A stretch of DNA of 64,000 nt, from NCBI RefSeq assembly GCF_000379105.1, contig NZ_KB900609.1, positions 1,363,347-1,427,346 on the forward strand, in the 5' to 3' direction. Under the pieces are notes generated by a model. The model saw only the letters and a program-made list of their open reading frames with translations, searched no databases and was not told the origin of the DNA. Numbering within the stretch: the stretch's first letter is position 1; each line of letters opens with the position of its first letter. The DNA is from Methylobacterium sp. WSM2598. GTDB lineage: Bacteria; Pseudomonadota; Alphaproteobacteria; Rhizobiales; Beijerinckiaceae. Shown piece after piece: positions 11,318-20,887 of this stretch. The position numbers and the translations under genes were made by a program.

Positions 11318-12595
11318 TCAGCCGCCGAAGGGCTTGTAGCCGTTGGTCTGCTCGATCTCCTGGTCGATCGCCGCCGCCGCCCGGTCGAGCGCCCGCTTCG
11401 GATCCTCGCCCTTCATGACCGAATTGACCGCGGCGGCGAAGGCCCGCGAGATCACCGGGTAGGCCGGATGCGGCGGGCGGGGCACCGCGATGCGGGTCAG
11501 CTGCTCGCGGTAGAGCGCCATCGGCCCGCCCTGGCGGAAGAGCGGGTTGCGCTCCGCCGCCGCCTGGCGCGACGGGATCGCGCCCGCCGCCCCGGCCACC
11601 GCCTCCATCGCCGGCTCGGACATCAGGAATTCCAGGAACTTGGCGGCCGCCTCCTTGTTCGGGGAGCCCGACCAGATCCCCCAGTTCCAGCTCCCCATCC
11701 CGGTGACGTGGCGCGCGCCGAAGCGCGGCATCGGCAGCAGCACCAGGTCGGAGCCGAGGGCGGCGCTGTGGGTCGGCCACATCCAGTGCCCGACCAAAGC
11801 CAGGGCCGCGCTCCGCTTGCCGTAGAAGGCGTCGTCGCCTTCCGAGGCGGGCACGATGTACCCGGCCTTCATCCAGGACTGGATCCGGCCCAACGCCGCG
11901 ATCGACGCCTCGGAATTGATCGTCCCTTCAGCCTGCCAGGTCGTGCGGTTGATCAGATCCCCGCCGTACGATTGCAGGATCGGCGCGAAGCCGTAGGTGT
12001 ACCACTCGCCGACGCCGTAATTCAGCTTCATGTCGAGGGGCGTCGGGTAGCCGGCGCGCTTGAGGGCGGCGAGCGCGGCCTCGAATTCCTCGCCGGTCCA
12101 GGCATCGTCGAGGCCGCTGGGGATCCGGATCCCGGCCTGGCGCAGGGCCGAGCGGGAGGCCCAGAGTCCGAGCCCGGAATCGAACTGGCCGAGGGCGTAG
12201 ATCTTGCCGTCCGGGGCGTAGAGGCCCTGTGCGCGGATCGACGGCAGCAGGGCGCGCATCAGGTCGGGCGGGAGCAGGTCGTCGAGGGGCGCCAGCAGGC
12301 CGGCCCAGGCCGCGTTCGCGAAGCTCGGCCGGTCGAAGTCGAGGATGTCCGGCCAGGTACCGGCCAGGGCCTTCGCCTGAACCGTCTGGTTCTCGATCGG
12401 CTTGGGCAGGGTCACGAGTTCGGCCGGGATGTCCGGGTGCGATCGGTTCCAGGCCGCGACCTGGGCCGCGATGGCGTCGAGTTCGGCGGCGCCGCGGCTG
12501 CCGTGGTCCAGGATCTTCAACGATGCCGCCGACGCGGCGCTGGCGGCGAGCATCGCCGCCGCCGCCATCGCGGCCAGGGAAAGGGTCCGCTTCAT
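11318..12595 (-). CDS. Extracellular solute-binding protein, family 1 (carbohydrate ABC type)
   Basis: This 425-residue periplasmic binding protein has a signal peptide (MKRTLSLAAMAAAAMLAASA, cleaved near ASA). The two-lobe family 1 fold shows in the TWPDILDFDRPSFANAAWAG segment and the MGSWNWGIWSGSPNKEAA hinge region. It resembles UgpB/MalE-type sugar-binding proteins. No ABC permease or ATPase lies beside it, so it is an orphan or uses a transporter elsewhere. The scr locus next door hints at a sugar ligand, but only weakly. I chose the ATG at 12595. A TTG two codons upstream (12601) has a better-spaced GAGGAG and is a real alternative. Confidence 0.8.
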   Translation of the reverse strand: MKRTLSLAAMAAAAMLAASAASAASLKILDHGSRGAAELDAIAAQVAAWNRSHPDIPAELVTLPKPIENQTVQAKALAGTWPDILDFDRPSFANAAWAGLLAPLDDLLPPDLMRALLPSIRAQGLYAPDGKIYALGQFDSGLGLWASRSALRQAGIRIPSGLDDAWTGEEFEAALAALKRAGYPTPLDMKLNYGVGEWYTYGFAPILQSYGGDLINRTTWQAEGTINSEASIAALGRIQSWMKAGYIVPASEGDDAFYGKRSAALALVGHWMWPTHSAALGSDLVLLPMPRFGARHVTGMGSWNWGIWSGSPNKEAAAKFLEFLMSEPAMEAVAGAAGAIPSRQAAAERNPLFRQGGPMALYREQLTRIAVPRPPHPAYPVISRAFAAAVNSVMKGEDPKRALDRAAAAIDQEIEQTNGYKPFGG

Positions 12596-12653
12596 CGCCA
12601 AGGCGCTCCTCGGATGATGTCCGGGTGGTGGGGGAGGGGGCGGGCGCGCCGGG

Positions 12654-14360
12654 TCAGGCGCGCGCCACCTTGTGCAGGAAATCCGAGATCGTGGACCGCA
12701 GCTGGTTCGCCGTCTCGTTCATCGACAGCGAGGCGCCGTGGACCTCCTCGGACACCGATCCGGTCCGCGCCACGGCCTGGTTCAGCCCGTCGACGTCGGC
12801 CGTGATCGTGAAGGAACTGTCGGCGATCCGCTGGATGTTGGAGGTGATCTCGGCCGTCGCGGCGCCCTGCTCCTCGACCGCGGCGGCGATGTTGGCCGTG
12901 AGTTCGCCCATGCTGCGGATCGCGGTGGCGACGTCCCCGATCGCGCTGGCGCTGCGGTCGGTCGCCTGCTGGATGGAGTTGATCTGGGCGGTGATCGAAT
13001 CGGTCGCCTTCGAGGTCTGCTCGGCGAGCTGCTTCACCTCGGCCGCGACGACGGCGAAACCCTTGCCGGCGGGCCCGGCCCGGGCCGCCTCGATCGTGGC
13101 GTTGAGGGCGAGCAGGTTGGTCTGGTCGGCGATGGCCTTGATGATGCCGACGATCTCGCCGATCTGCCGGGTCATGTCGGTCAGGTCGCGGATGCAGCGA
13201 TCGGCGGAGGTGGCCTGCGCGACGGTCGAGGTGACGAAGGCGTCGGCGCGGACGACCTGGCTGCCGATCTCGCCGATCGAGGCGGTCAGCTCCTCGGAGG
13301 CGGAGGCCACGGTCTGGGCGTTCTCGGTCGAGCGGGCGGTGGCCTGCGACACCGAGGCCGCCCGGCCGCGCGTATGCTCCGCCACCGTCCGGAGTTCCCC
13401 GGCCGTCGCCTTCAGGGTGGCGCCCGCGCGGCCCACGGCTTCGAGGAGCCCGCCCGCACCGGCCTCGAACTCGGCGATCAGGTGCTCGATCAGGCGGTTG
13501 CGCGCGTCGCGGGCCCGGCTCGCATCGAGCGCCTCGGCCTGGAGCCGCTCGTTCTCCCGCCCCGCATCGCGCAGCACCGCCACGGCGCGCGACATCGCCC
13601 CGATCTCGTCGCCCCGCTGCGAGAACGGGATCTGGACCTCCCAGCGGCGCTCCGCGAGGCTCCCGACCACCTGCGTCAGCCCGCGGATCGGCGTCGCGAT
13701 GCCCTGGCCGATGACGAGCGCCAGCCCCGCGCCGAGCAGCAGCGCGGCGAGGGACAGCCCGCCGGCGAGCCAGGTCGAGGACGTCAGGGTGCGCCGCGTC
13801 GTATCGATGCTGCCGGCGAGCTGGACCTGCGCGTCGGCCTGGATCTGCTTGGTGGCCGTCGCGATCTGGCGCGAGCCAATGGAGAGTTCGTTGTTCAGGA
13901 TCGCGTCGATCTCGCGCTGGAGGCCCTGCCGCGTCGCCTCGGCCGTCGCCGTCTGCCGGGCGATGCTCAGATCCGCCATCCGGCCGAAATTCTTCGAGTA
14001 GCTCGCGGTGAGGTCGAGGATGGCTTGCTTCTTGCCCTCATCCTTGATGCGCTCGGCCTCCTTCCGGATGACCACGACCAGGTTCATGCCGCGCCGGACA
14101 TGCTCGAAGTCGTTCGTCTGAGCGAAGCTGGTCACGGCGATGCCGAGCGCGCCGATCGCGTTCGAGACCGCGAGCGCGGTGTCGCGCTCCCGGACCATGG
14201 CCTCCTGCTGGCCTACGGCTTGTGCCACCCGGTTGACCCCCCACAGGCCGCTCACCGCGACCAGCAGCATCAGGATCAGGATCGGCGCAAAGCCGAAGGC
14301 GAGTTGCAGCCGGATCGGGACACGGTCGAGCAGACCGGATGCTTCAGAGGAACGGCCCAT
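12654..14360 (-). CDS. Methyl-accepting chemotaxis protein
   Basis: This is a 568-residue inner-membrane chemoreceptor. Transmembrane helix 1 covers residues ~20-40. A helical periplasmic sensor of about 150 residues follows, with the four-helix-bundle style of 4HB_MCP domains, then transmembrane helix 2 near 190-212 and a HAMP linker ([18 protein letters not shown]). The cytoplasmic signalling domain has the hairpin-tip signature [20 protein letters not shown] followed by [18 protein letters not shown]. It has no obvious C-terminal CheR-tethering pentapeptide. It lies 58 bp upstream of the sugar-binding protein gene on the same strand, so that protein may present a ligand to it. That link is only an inference. 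Confidence 0.92.
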   Translation of the reverse strand: MGRSSEASGLLDRVPIRLQLAFGFAPILILMLLVAVSGLWGVNRVAQAVGQQEAMVRERDTALAVSNAIGALGIAVTSFAQTNDFEHVRRGMNLVVVIRKEAERIKDEGKKQAILDLTASYSKNFGRMADLSIARQTATAEATRQGLQREIDAILNNELSIGSRQIATATKQIQADAQVQLAGSIDTTRRTLTSSTWLAGGLSLAALLLGAGLALVIGQGIATPIRGLTQVVGSLAERRWEVQIPFSQRGDEIGAMSRAVAVLRDAGRENERLQAEALDASRARDARNRLIEHLIAEFEAGAGGLLEAVGRAGATLKATAGELRTVAEHTRGRAASVSQATARSTENAQTVASASEELTASIGEIGSQVVRADAFVTSTVAQATSADRCIRDLTDMTRQIGEIVGIIKAIADQTNLLALNATIEAARAGPAGKGFAVVAAEVKQLAEQTSKATDSITAQINSIQQATDRSASAIGDVATAIRSMGELTANIAAAVEEQGAATAEITSNIQRIADSSFTITADVDGLNQAVARTGSVSEEVHGASLSMNETANQLRSTISDFLHKVARA

Positions 14361-14536
14361 TTCCGCATCATCCCAATGTTCGAGCGGGGCATAGTTTCAG
14401 CGCAATCTATTCTCCATTCCTTAGCGGAAGGTGAAGCAGGAGCCGCCCCGCGACGAAGCGACTGGGCCCGGTCATCTCGCCTAGGCCCGGTCGTCCAGAC
14501 TAGGCCGGGTGCGGGCGCGGCGCGGCAGGGCGGCGC

Positions 14537-15748
14537 TCAGGCCGCGCTCTCGCGCACCACGCCGCGCCCGATCAGGTCGTCGATCGCCGCCGCATCGTAG
14601 CCGTGGGCCGCCAGGATCGCGCGGCTGTGCTCGCCCAGCAGCGGGGCCGGGCCGTGCACGCGTCCGGGCGTCGCCGAGAACTTCACCGGCAGGCCGAGCG
14701 TGCGCATCGGCCCGGCGCGGGGATGCGCCACCTCCACGACCATCTCGCGCGCCAGCGTCTGCGGGTCGCGGTGCATCGCCGCCACGTCGAGGACCGGGCC
14801 CGCCGGCACGCCCCCGGCTTCCAGCCGATCCAGCCACTCGGCGGAACTCGCCTCGCGGAAATAGGCCGAGAGCGCGGCCGCGAGGGCGGCGCGGTGCTCC
14901 ATCCGGCCGCGATTCTCGCGGAAGCGCGGATCCTCCGCCAGGGCTTCGGCCCCCAGCACCGCGAGGAGCCGCAGCCAGTTCGTCTGGTTGGCGGCCCCGA
15001 CGGTGATCCAGCCGTCGGCGGTCGGGAAGGCCTCGTAGGGCGCGTTGAGCGGGTGGGCCGAGCCCATCGGGCCCGGCGCGATCCCGGTCGCGAGCGCGAT
15101 CGCCGATTGCCAGTAGGTCTGGACGATGCCCGCCTCGAACAGGGAGGTGTCGACCTCCTGACCCTCGCCGGTCTTCAGCCGGTGCACGTAGGCCGCGAGC
15201 ACGCCCATCGCCGCCACGATCCCCGCCGTGATGTCGGTGACCGGCGCCCCGCTCTTCACCGGCGGCCGGCCCGGCCCCTCGCCGGTGATGCTCATCAGGC
15301 CGCTCATGCCCTGGGCCACGAGGTCGAACCCCGCCCGGTCCGCGTAGGGCCCGGTGCGGCCGAAGCCGGAGAGCGAGCAGTAGATCAGCCCCGGATTGTC
15401 CCGGCGCAGGGCGGCGTAGCCGAAGCCGAGCCGCTCCATCGTCCCTGCCCGGTAGTTCTCGATCAGCACGTCGGCGTCCCGCAGCAGGCGGCGCAGCACC
15501 GCCTTCCCGTCCGGGTGCTTCAGGTCGAGGGCGAGGCCGCGCTTGCCGCGGTTCATCATCATGTAGGCGGCGCTCTCGCCCGCCACGGTCGGGGGCACCA
15601 TGCGCCGCGTGTCGTCCCCGCCCTCGCTCTTCTCGACCTTGATGACCTCCGCCCCCATGTCGGCGAGCATCAGGCCGCAGACCGGGCCCGCCATGATGTG
15701 GGCGAGCTCGACCACCTTCACGCCCGTGAGCGGGCCCTGCCGGGTCAT
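14537..15748 (-). CDS. CaiB/BaiF (class III) CoA-transferase
   Basis: This 403-residue enzyme moves CoA between carboxylic acids. The N-terminal GVKVVELAHIMAGPVCGLML and GAEVIKVEKSEGGDDTR blocks, the ENYRAGTMERLGFGY segment and the NAPYEAF region are typical of the family. D142 in AGFDLVAQGMSG sits where the catalytic aspartate of formyl-CoA transferase lies. The substrate cannot be deduced. The MFS transporter 7 bp upstream on the same strand suggests a two-gene unit for uptake and CoA activation of an organic acid. Oxalate, C4-C5 hydroxyacids and aromatic acids are all possible. Confidence 0.9.
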   Translation of the reverse strand: MTRQGPLTGVKVVELAHIMAGPVCGLMLADMGAEVIKVEKSEGGDDTRRMVPPTVAGESAAYMMMNRGKRGLALDLKHPDGKAVLRRLLRDADVLIENYRAGTMERLGFGYAALRRDNPGLIYCSLSGFGRTGPYADRAGFDLVAQGMSGLMSITGEGPGRPPVKSGAPVTDITAGIVAAMGVLAAYVHRLKTGEGQEVDTSLFEAGIVQTYWQSAIALATGIAPGPMGSAHPLNAPYEAFPTADGWITVGAANQTNWLRLLAVLGAEALAEDPRFRENRGRMEHRAALAAALSAYFREASSAEWLDRLEAGGVPAGPVLDVAAMHRDPQTLAREMVVEVAHPRAGPMRTLGLPVKFSATPGRVHGPAPLLGEHSRAILAAHGYDAAAIDDLIGRGVVRESAA

Positions 15749-15755
15749 GGCGCCC

Positions 15756-17045
15756 TTACTCCGCCGCGGCCGGAGCGAGCGCGGCGCCCTCCGCCCCCGG
15801 CGCCTCCGCGAAGCGCCGCTCGGGATGCATCGTGAAGGCGAGCGCCGCCCCGGCGAGCAGCAGGCCGATCGAGCCCGCGAAGGGCAGGATCCAGTTGCCG
15901 GTCAGGTCGACGATCCAGCCGAAGGCGAGCGGCGAGACGATCGCGGCCACCGCCGACCCGGTATTCATCAGCCCGCTCGCGGTGCCGGAATATTGCGGGG
16001 CGATGTCCATCGGCACCGACCAGATCGGCCCGATGACGAGTTCGAGGAAGAAGAAGCCGGCCGAGAGCAGCACCGCGATCGCCGTGAGGTCGCGGGTGAA
16101 GAACACCCCGACCAGGCTGGCGGCCGCCCCCAGCATCCCGAGCAGGATGATGCTGAGCCGCGCGAGCTTCAGGTTGCCGGTCCGCTGCAGGATGTGGTCC
16201 GACAGGACGCCGCCGAGCGTGTCGCCGACCACGCCCGCGAAGAACACGCCGGACGCGAACAGGGCCGAGTTCTTGAGGTCGAGCCCGTACCCCTCCTTGA
16301 AGAAGGACGGCAGCCAGTTGAGGAAGAGCCACAGCGTCCAGCCGTAGCAGAAATAGGTCAGCGTCACCGGCAGCATCCGGCGGGTGAGGCGGCCCCACGG
16401 CACCGCGCTGCGCTGGCCCGGGACCCGGGCGGGCGGCAGGGCGGCGAGTTCCTCGGGCGTGATGCGGGCGTGGTCGCGGGGATCGTCGCGGAACGTGACG
16501 TACCACGCCACCACCCAGACGAAGCTCGCCACTCCCAGCACCACGAAGCCGTAGCGCCAGCCGACCAGCGCGATCAGCAGGGCGACGATCGGCGGGGCGA
16601 CCGCGTTGCCGAGCCGCGCGAAGGCGTGGGTGATGCCTTGCGCGAAGCCGCGCCGGCCGGGCACCGTCCAGTTCTGCATGGCGCGCGTCGCGGTCGGGAA
16701 GGTGGCGCCCTCCCCGAAGCCCAGCATCACGCGGGCCAGGAAGAGCGAGGCCATGCTCCCGGCGAAGCCCGTCAGCACGGTCGCGGCGGCCCAGATCACG
16801 CCGCAGATCAGCAGCGTGCGCCGCGCCCCGAACCGGTCGCCGACCGAGCCGCCGATCACCTGGAACACCGCGTAGGGATACGCGAAGGCCGAGAAAATCA
16901 GCCCGAGCTGCGTGTTCGTCAGCCCGAGATCCTGTTTGATGTGGCTCGCCGCCGTGCCGATGTTCACCCGGTCGATGTAGGTGATGAAGTACATCAGGCA
17001 CAGCATCAGGAGGACACTGGTCGTCGCCTTGACCCTTGCCGGCAT
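15756..17045 (-). CDS. MFS transporter, anion:cation symporter (ACS) type
   Basis: This 429-residue permease has 12 predicted membrane spans and the ACS-family hallmark YFITYIDRVNIGTAA at its start. The loop 2-3 motif GGSVGDRFGARRTLLI and the GFGEGATFPTA helix follow. ACS members carry organic anions such as galactonate, glucarate, phthalate or tartrate. I start at the ATG at 17045, since the 62 codons upstream are proline/arginine-rich and precede the first membrane span. GGAG lies 10 bases upstream. It is cotranscribed with the CoA-transferase. The AT-rich stretch at 17159-17180 upstream probably holds its promoter. Confidence 0.9.
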   Translation of the reverse strand: MPARVKATTSVLLMLCLMYFITYIDRVNIGTAASHIKQDLGLTNTQLGLIFSAFAYPYAVFQVIGGSVGDRFGARRTLLICGVIWAAATVLTGFAGSMASLFLARVMLGFGEGATFPTATRAMQNWTVPGRRGFAQGITHAFARLGNAVAPPIVALLIALVGWRYGFVVLGVASFVWVVAWYVTFRDDPRDHARITPEELAALPPARVPGQRSAVPWGRLTRRMLPVTLTYFCYGWTLWLFLNWLPSFFKEGYGLDLKNSALFASGVFFAGVVGDTLGGVLSDHILQRTGNLKLARLSIILLGMLGAAASLVGVFFTRDLTAIAVLLSAGFFFLELVIGPIWSVPMDIAPQYSGTASGLMNTGSAVAAIVSPLAFGWIVDLTGNWILPFAGSIGLLLAGAALAFTMHPERRFAEAPGAEGAALAPAAAE

Positions 17046-17616
17046 GGGCGTCTCACTCCGCGATGGAGGCGGCGGGCGGGAGACCCGGCGCGTCCAGGTT
17101 TCGGGCCGCCGTCTTGGTGCGGCGGGCTCCGCCGTCCGGGCTGGGCCGAACGGCATTACGAATTTTGAATACATTATCTGATCCGCCGCCGCTGGCAATC
17201 CGGTCCCGAGACCGATTCCGGCCCGGTCCACCGATCCCGCATCGGACGAGCGGGGCCGGAGGATAGTCTTCGGCCCGCGCGGAACCGGCGATCATGGTGC
17301 GGCGAACGCTGCGTCGGCCGCCAAGACGGCGGTCTCTGCCGGCGAAGACTTTCCCGAGAGGGCGGAAAGTCGATCCGAGTCCGGGCGGGCCGGACGATCT
17401 GTCCCTGATCTTGCCCCCGATCTTGCCCCCGATCTTGCCCGGGGCCGGGCCGCCCCCCGCTGCGCCGCGCGCCGCCCGGCCCCGGGCAGGCCGGAAGTTC
17501 CGGCCTGTGGCGCGGCGGGCATAGGCGGTTGTCCGCCTCGCGCGCTACGTTTCGGAGTTGTTTCGCGCCGGTCCCTCCGCCCCCCCGCCCGGCCCTCCGC
17601 CGCTCCCAGGTCCCGT
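17046..17616. other. 571-bp intergenic region with a 12-bp tandem repeat
   Basis: This lies between the divergent MFS gene and a small plus-strand ORF. It holds an AT-rich promoter-like patch at 17159-17180 and three tandem copies of GATCTTGCCCCC (17407-17442, the last ending CGG). The open frames here have biased composition and no recognisable domain. Confidence 0.5.
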
Positions 17617-17865
17617 ATGACGACGCTTCCCCAAGGCAGCCCGGTCCTCGGCTCCCTCGCATGCCTCGCGGCGGTCCTGTCGATCGTCGCGGGAGGGATG
17701 TACTACCTGAACGCGAGCTACCACGACCATTACGAGATGAGCCGGCTCCAGGCCGTCGCGCGGGCCGATCCCGCCGCGCCGCTCTGGCGCGGGCGCCACC
17801 GTGCCAAGCCGGGACCCGCCCCGGAGAGCGGGGACGAGCGGCCCGAGACCGCCTACGAGGAGTAG
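17617..17865 (+). CDS. Small hypothetical membrane-anchored protein
   Basis: This 82-residue ORF begins MTTLPQGSPVLGSLACLAAV. It has one hydrophobic helix (~11-30) and a charged, proline-rich tail ending ETAYEE. I do not recognise a family. The N-in single-span layout resembles many short alphaproteobacterial envelope proteins. No strong ribosome-binding site is visible, so it could be a chance frame. Confidence 0.45.
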   Translation: MTTLPQGSPVLGSLACLAAVLSIVAGGMYYLNASYHDHYEMSRLQAVARADPAAPLWRGRHRAKPGPAPESGDERPETAYEE

Positions 17866-18017
17866 CCCGTCGGCCCCGCCCGCGGGGTTTGTTGGAGAGA
17901 TCTGCGGTTCGGTGAAGCTCAGGCGAGCCTTACTCAGGTCAAGATCGGTCTTTACGGTCCAGATTCGGAAACAGTGGAGAAACCAGGGGCCTTCCGGCCC
18001 CGCGCGGAGCATCGTCC

Positions 18018-18659
18018 ATGGTGAGATCCGGCCCCGTCGAGAGTCACCGGCCCGGCTCGCGCCGCGCCTACACGCGCACGGTGTGGGTCATCGCGATCGG
18101 CACCCTCGCGGTCGCGGTCGCGCAGGGCGCCTACGCGCTGGCGATCGGCTCGGACAGCCTGCTGGACGAGTCCCGCGGCTTCGGCTTCGACATCGTGCTC
18201 AACGCGGTCGCCGCCCTGGTCTTCGGCCGGGGCGAGCGGGTGGAGCGGCTCTCCGCCCTCCTCGTCGCGGCGATCATGGCCGCGTCGGGGGCGCAATCCC
18301 TGCTCGACGGCTGGCGGGACCTGACCTCGCCCGACAAGACCAGCACCGGGCTCGTCGCCCTCTCGCTCGCCAGCAGCCTGTCGGTCTCCGCCCTCGCGGC
18401 GGCCGCCCTGTCGCGGTTCCGCGACGACCCGAACCCGCTGATCGAGGCGACCTGGCTCAACGCCCGCAACGACGCCGTCTCGAACGCCCTGATCGGCGCG
18501 GTGAGCTTCGGCTCGTTCCTGGCCTCGGCGAGCTGGGTCGATTGCGGCCTCGACCTGATGGCGGCGTTCCTGTCCTTCCAGGCGGCGGGCGCCATCCTGC
18601 TGGCGAGCCTGCGCCGGCACGCGCCGGCGGGGCCGGCCTGCGCCCCGACCCTGCCGTGA
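18018..18659 (+). CDS. Cation diffusion facilitator-like membrane protein
   Basis: This 213-residue protein has about six hydrophobic segments and no cytoplasmic C-terminal domain. The first pair, with IGSDSLLDESRGFGFDIVLN, and the TWLNARNDAVSNALIGAVSF segment resemble the CDF metal-site helices (SxxxLxDxxxxxxD and HxxxD patterns). The metal ligands differ: histidine is replaced by N/D combinations. It is therefore CDF-related, and transport activity or metal choice cannot be stated. It lies 13 bp upstream of a DMT exporter gene and probably shares its transcript. Confidence 0.7.
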   Translation: MVRSGPVESHRPGSRRAYTRTVWVIAIGTLAVAVAQGAYALAIGSDSLLDESRGFGFDIVLNAVAALVFGRGERVERLSALLVAAIMAASGAQSLLDGWRDLTSPDKTSTGLVALSLASSLSVSALAAAALSRFRDDPNPLIEATWLNARNDAVSNALIGAVSFGSFLASASWVDCGLDLMAAFLSFQAAGAILLASLRRHAPAGPACAPTLP

Positions 18660-18672
18660 CCCGGGCGGCGCG

Positions 18673-19590
18673 GTGAGGACGGGCGGGGAGGGGGGCCGCG
18701 TCGCGGCCTTCCTGCTGATGGCGCTGATCTGGGGCCTCACGTGGCTGCCGACGAAGCTCGCCGCGGAGGTGGTGCCGCCCGTCACCCTGGCGCTCTTCCG
18801 CTTCACCCTCGCGGGGCTCGGCTACCTCGTCCTCGCCCTGCGCCTGCCGCTGCGGATGGAGCAGCCGGGCCGGATCCTGCTCGCCTCGCTCCTCATCACC
18901 ACCGGCTCCTACGGCCTCCTGTTCTGGGGCGTCGCCCGGGCACCGACCGGGCTCTCGGCGGTGGTGAATCTCGGGCTGATGCCGATCTTCATCGTGCTCG
19001 TCGGGGCGCTCTACGGGGAGGAGCGGATCACCGGGCGGCGGCTCGGGGCGATCGGGCTCGGCCTCGCGGGCCTCCTCCTCCTCTATCAGGGGCGGCGCGG
19101 CGGCGGGTCCGACGAGGCGGGGCTCGGCCTCGCGGCGGTCGCGGCCGGCACGCTCAGCTACGCCTGGGGCGCGGTGGCGAGCCGCCCGCTGATGCGGCGC
19201 ATGCATCCGGTCGCGCTCGCCTTCTGGGAGACGAGCCTCGGGGCCCTCGGCCTCGTGCCGGTGGCGCTCCTGGCCGAGGGCTACGATCCGGGCCGGCTCG
19301 CGGGCCTCGCCGACCCGCGCGTCGCCTTCGGGCTCGGCCTCATGGTCCTGGGCGGGTCGCTCGCCGCCTTCACGATCTATCTCTGGCTGGTGCGGGCCTG
19401 GGGCGCCTTCCGGGCCGGGCTCTACGCCTTCGTGAGCCCGGCGGTGGCGGTGGCGGTCGGCGTGGCGGCGGGGGGCGAGGTGATCGGCCGGCCCGAGGCC
19501 CTCGGCATGGCGGTCCTGCTCGCCGCCACGGCCCTCGCCCTGGCGGAGCGCCGCCCGGCCCCCGCGCCCGCCGCCTCGCCGGCGGATTGA
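18673..19590 (+). CDS. DMT superfamily (EamA) transporter
   Basis: This 305-residue protein has ten predicted helices in two EamA repeats (~8-138 and ~155-290). Typical elements are LIWGLTWLPTKLAAE at the start and EERITGRRLGAIGLGLAGL at the end of the first repeat. EamA proteins mostly export amino acids, metabolites or drugs, and the substrate here is unknown. The start is a GTG at 18673, 13 bp after the previous gene. An in-frame ATG lies farther in but would remove part of helix 1. Confidence 0.85.
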   Translation: MRTGGEGGRVAAFLLMALIWGLTWLPTKLAAEVVPPVTLALFRFTLAGLGYLVLALRLPLRMEQPGRILLASLLITTGSYGLLFWGVARAPTGLSAVVNLGLMPIFIVLVGALYGEERITGRRLGAIGLGLAGLLLLYQGRRGGGSDEAGLGLAAVAAGTLSYAWGAVASRPLMRRMHPVALAFWETSLGALGLVPVALLAEGYDPGRLAGLADPRVAFGLGLMVLGGSLAAFTIYLWLVRAWGAFRAGLYAFVSPAVAVAVGVAAGGEVIGRPEALGMAVLLAATALALAERRPAPAPAASPAD

Positions 19591-19646
19591 ACCTCGCGCG
19601 CGTTCCCGTAAGCTTCCGCCCCGGCCGCGAGCGCGGGAGGGCGATC

Positions 19647-20453
19647 ATGCGGGACGCGGACGCCGTCTTCACCGGGTCGATCCCGGCCCTCTACGACGGC
19701 GGTCTCGGCCCGGTGCTGTTCGCCCCCTACGCGCGCGACGTCGCGGCCCGGGTCGCCGCCTTCGCGCCCGCGTCGGTGCTGGAGACCGCGGCCGGCACCG
19801 GCATCGTCACCCGCGCCCTCGTGGCGGCCCTGCCCCCCGGCACGCCGGTCCTGGCCACCGACCTCAACCAGGCCATGCTGGACCACGCGGCGGCGCAGCC
19901 CGGCGCGGCCGGCGTGACCTGGCGCCAGGCCGACGCGCAGGCCCTGCCCGTGCCGGACGCGGCTTTCGACGCGGTGGTCTGCCAGTTCGGCGCGATGTTC
20001 TTCCCCGATCGGCGGGCCGCCTTCGCGCAGGCCCGCCGCGTGCTGCGGCCGGGGGGACGCTTCGTCCTGACCGTCTGGGACCGCCTCGCCGAGAACGACC
20101 TCGCCGCCACGGTCACGCAGGCCCTCGCCGCCCTGTTCCCGGCCGACCCGCCGGCCTTCCTGGCCCGCACCCCCTACGGGTTGCACGATCCGGAGGCGGT
20201 GCGGGGGGACCTGCTCGCTGCCGGCTTTTCTTCGGTCACGGTCGAGACCGTGCCGCAGGTCAGCGACGGCGTCCCGGCGCGGGCGGCGGCAGGAATGTGC
20301 CAGGGCACGCCGCTGCGCGGCGAGATCGAGGCGCGCGGCGCGGTGAGCCTCGACGAGGCGACCCGGGCCGCCGCCGCGGCGATCACTTCCCGGTTCGGCG
20401 ATCCGGTCTGCGGCGCGCGGATGCGGGCGCACGTGGTGTCCGCCCTCCGCTGA
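19647..20453 (+). CDS. Class I SAM-dependent methyltransferase
   Basis: This 268-residue enzyme has the Rossmann-type SAM-binding order: motif I VLETAAGTGIVTRAL (~48-62), the acidic ATDLNQAMLDHA after strand 2, QADAQALPVPDAAFDAVVCQ, and motif with VLRPGGRFVLTVWD. It belongs with UbiE/Methyltransf_11 small-molecule methyltransferases. The target is unknown. The ATG at 19647 has GGGAGG about 6 bases upstream and lies 56 bp after the DMT gene, possibly in the same transcript. Confidence 0.87.
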   Translation: MRDADAVFTGSIPALYDGGLGPVLFAPYARDVAARVAAFAPASVLETAAGTGIVTRALVAALPPGTPVLATDLNQAMLDHAAAQPGAAGVTWRQADAQALPVPDAAFDAVVCQFGAMFFPDRRAAFAQARRVLRPGGRFVLTVWDRLAENDLAATVTQALAALFPADPPAFLARTPYGLHDPEAVRGDLLAAGFSSVTVETVPQVSDGVPARAAAGMCQGTPLRGEIEARGAVSLDEATRAAAAAITSRFGDPVCGARMRAHVVSALR

Positions 20454-20887
20454 CGGGGCCGCGGGGGCGGCCGCGAGCGGGGGCGGGGCGGCGCGGGGCG
20501 ACCGCCGGGACGGCCCCGCCCGGCGCCTGGAACGCATGGCCCCAGGGCCTGGACGCTTCGCTGGGCGCCCTCCTGCTGCGCGTGCTCCGGCGCCGCGACG
20601 GCGGCGAGCGCGAGGCGGGCGAGGGACGCGATGCGCGTGGTCATGGGGCGGTCTCCTGAGGGGGCCAGGAGGCGGGCCGGCCGATGCCGGCATCCCGGGC
20701 GCGGGAGCTTCCCTGAAGCGGCCGCTCACGCCGCGTGAATGACGGACCGGAAGCAGATCGGCTGACCACAATTCGCGTTTGACCAATCGAAACGCACTGC
20801 AACGACACCATCGCACGAGTCCAGCTTCGCACAAGGCAGGCGAGCTATTCCTGCGGCAGCCTTGATTCAATTGTTTCCGGGTGTCCG
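20454..20887. other. 434-bp intergenic region, possible decayed small ORF
   Basis: On the minus strand an ATG at 20642-20644 follows an AGGAGA site and begins MTTRIASLARLALAAVAAPE, like a signal peptide. The frame then becomes arginine/proline-rich and runs antisense into the methyltransferase gene. It may be the start of a small secreted protein that has lost its frame. The right half (20740-20880) is less GC-rich and probably carries the promoter of the GH5 gene. Confidence 0.4.

Noticed and set aside
20174..20644. Secreted protein gene on the minus strand
   Set aside because: Good ribosome-binding site and signal-like start, but the rest is low-complexity and antisense to the methyltransferase.
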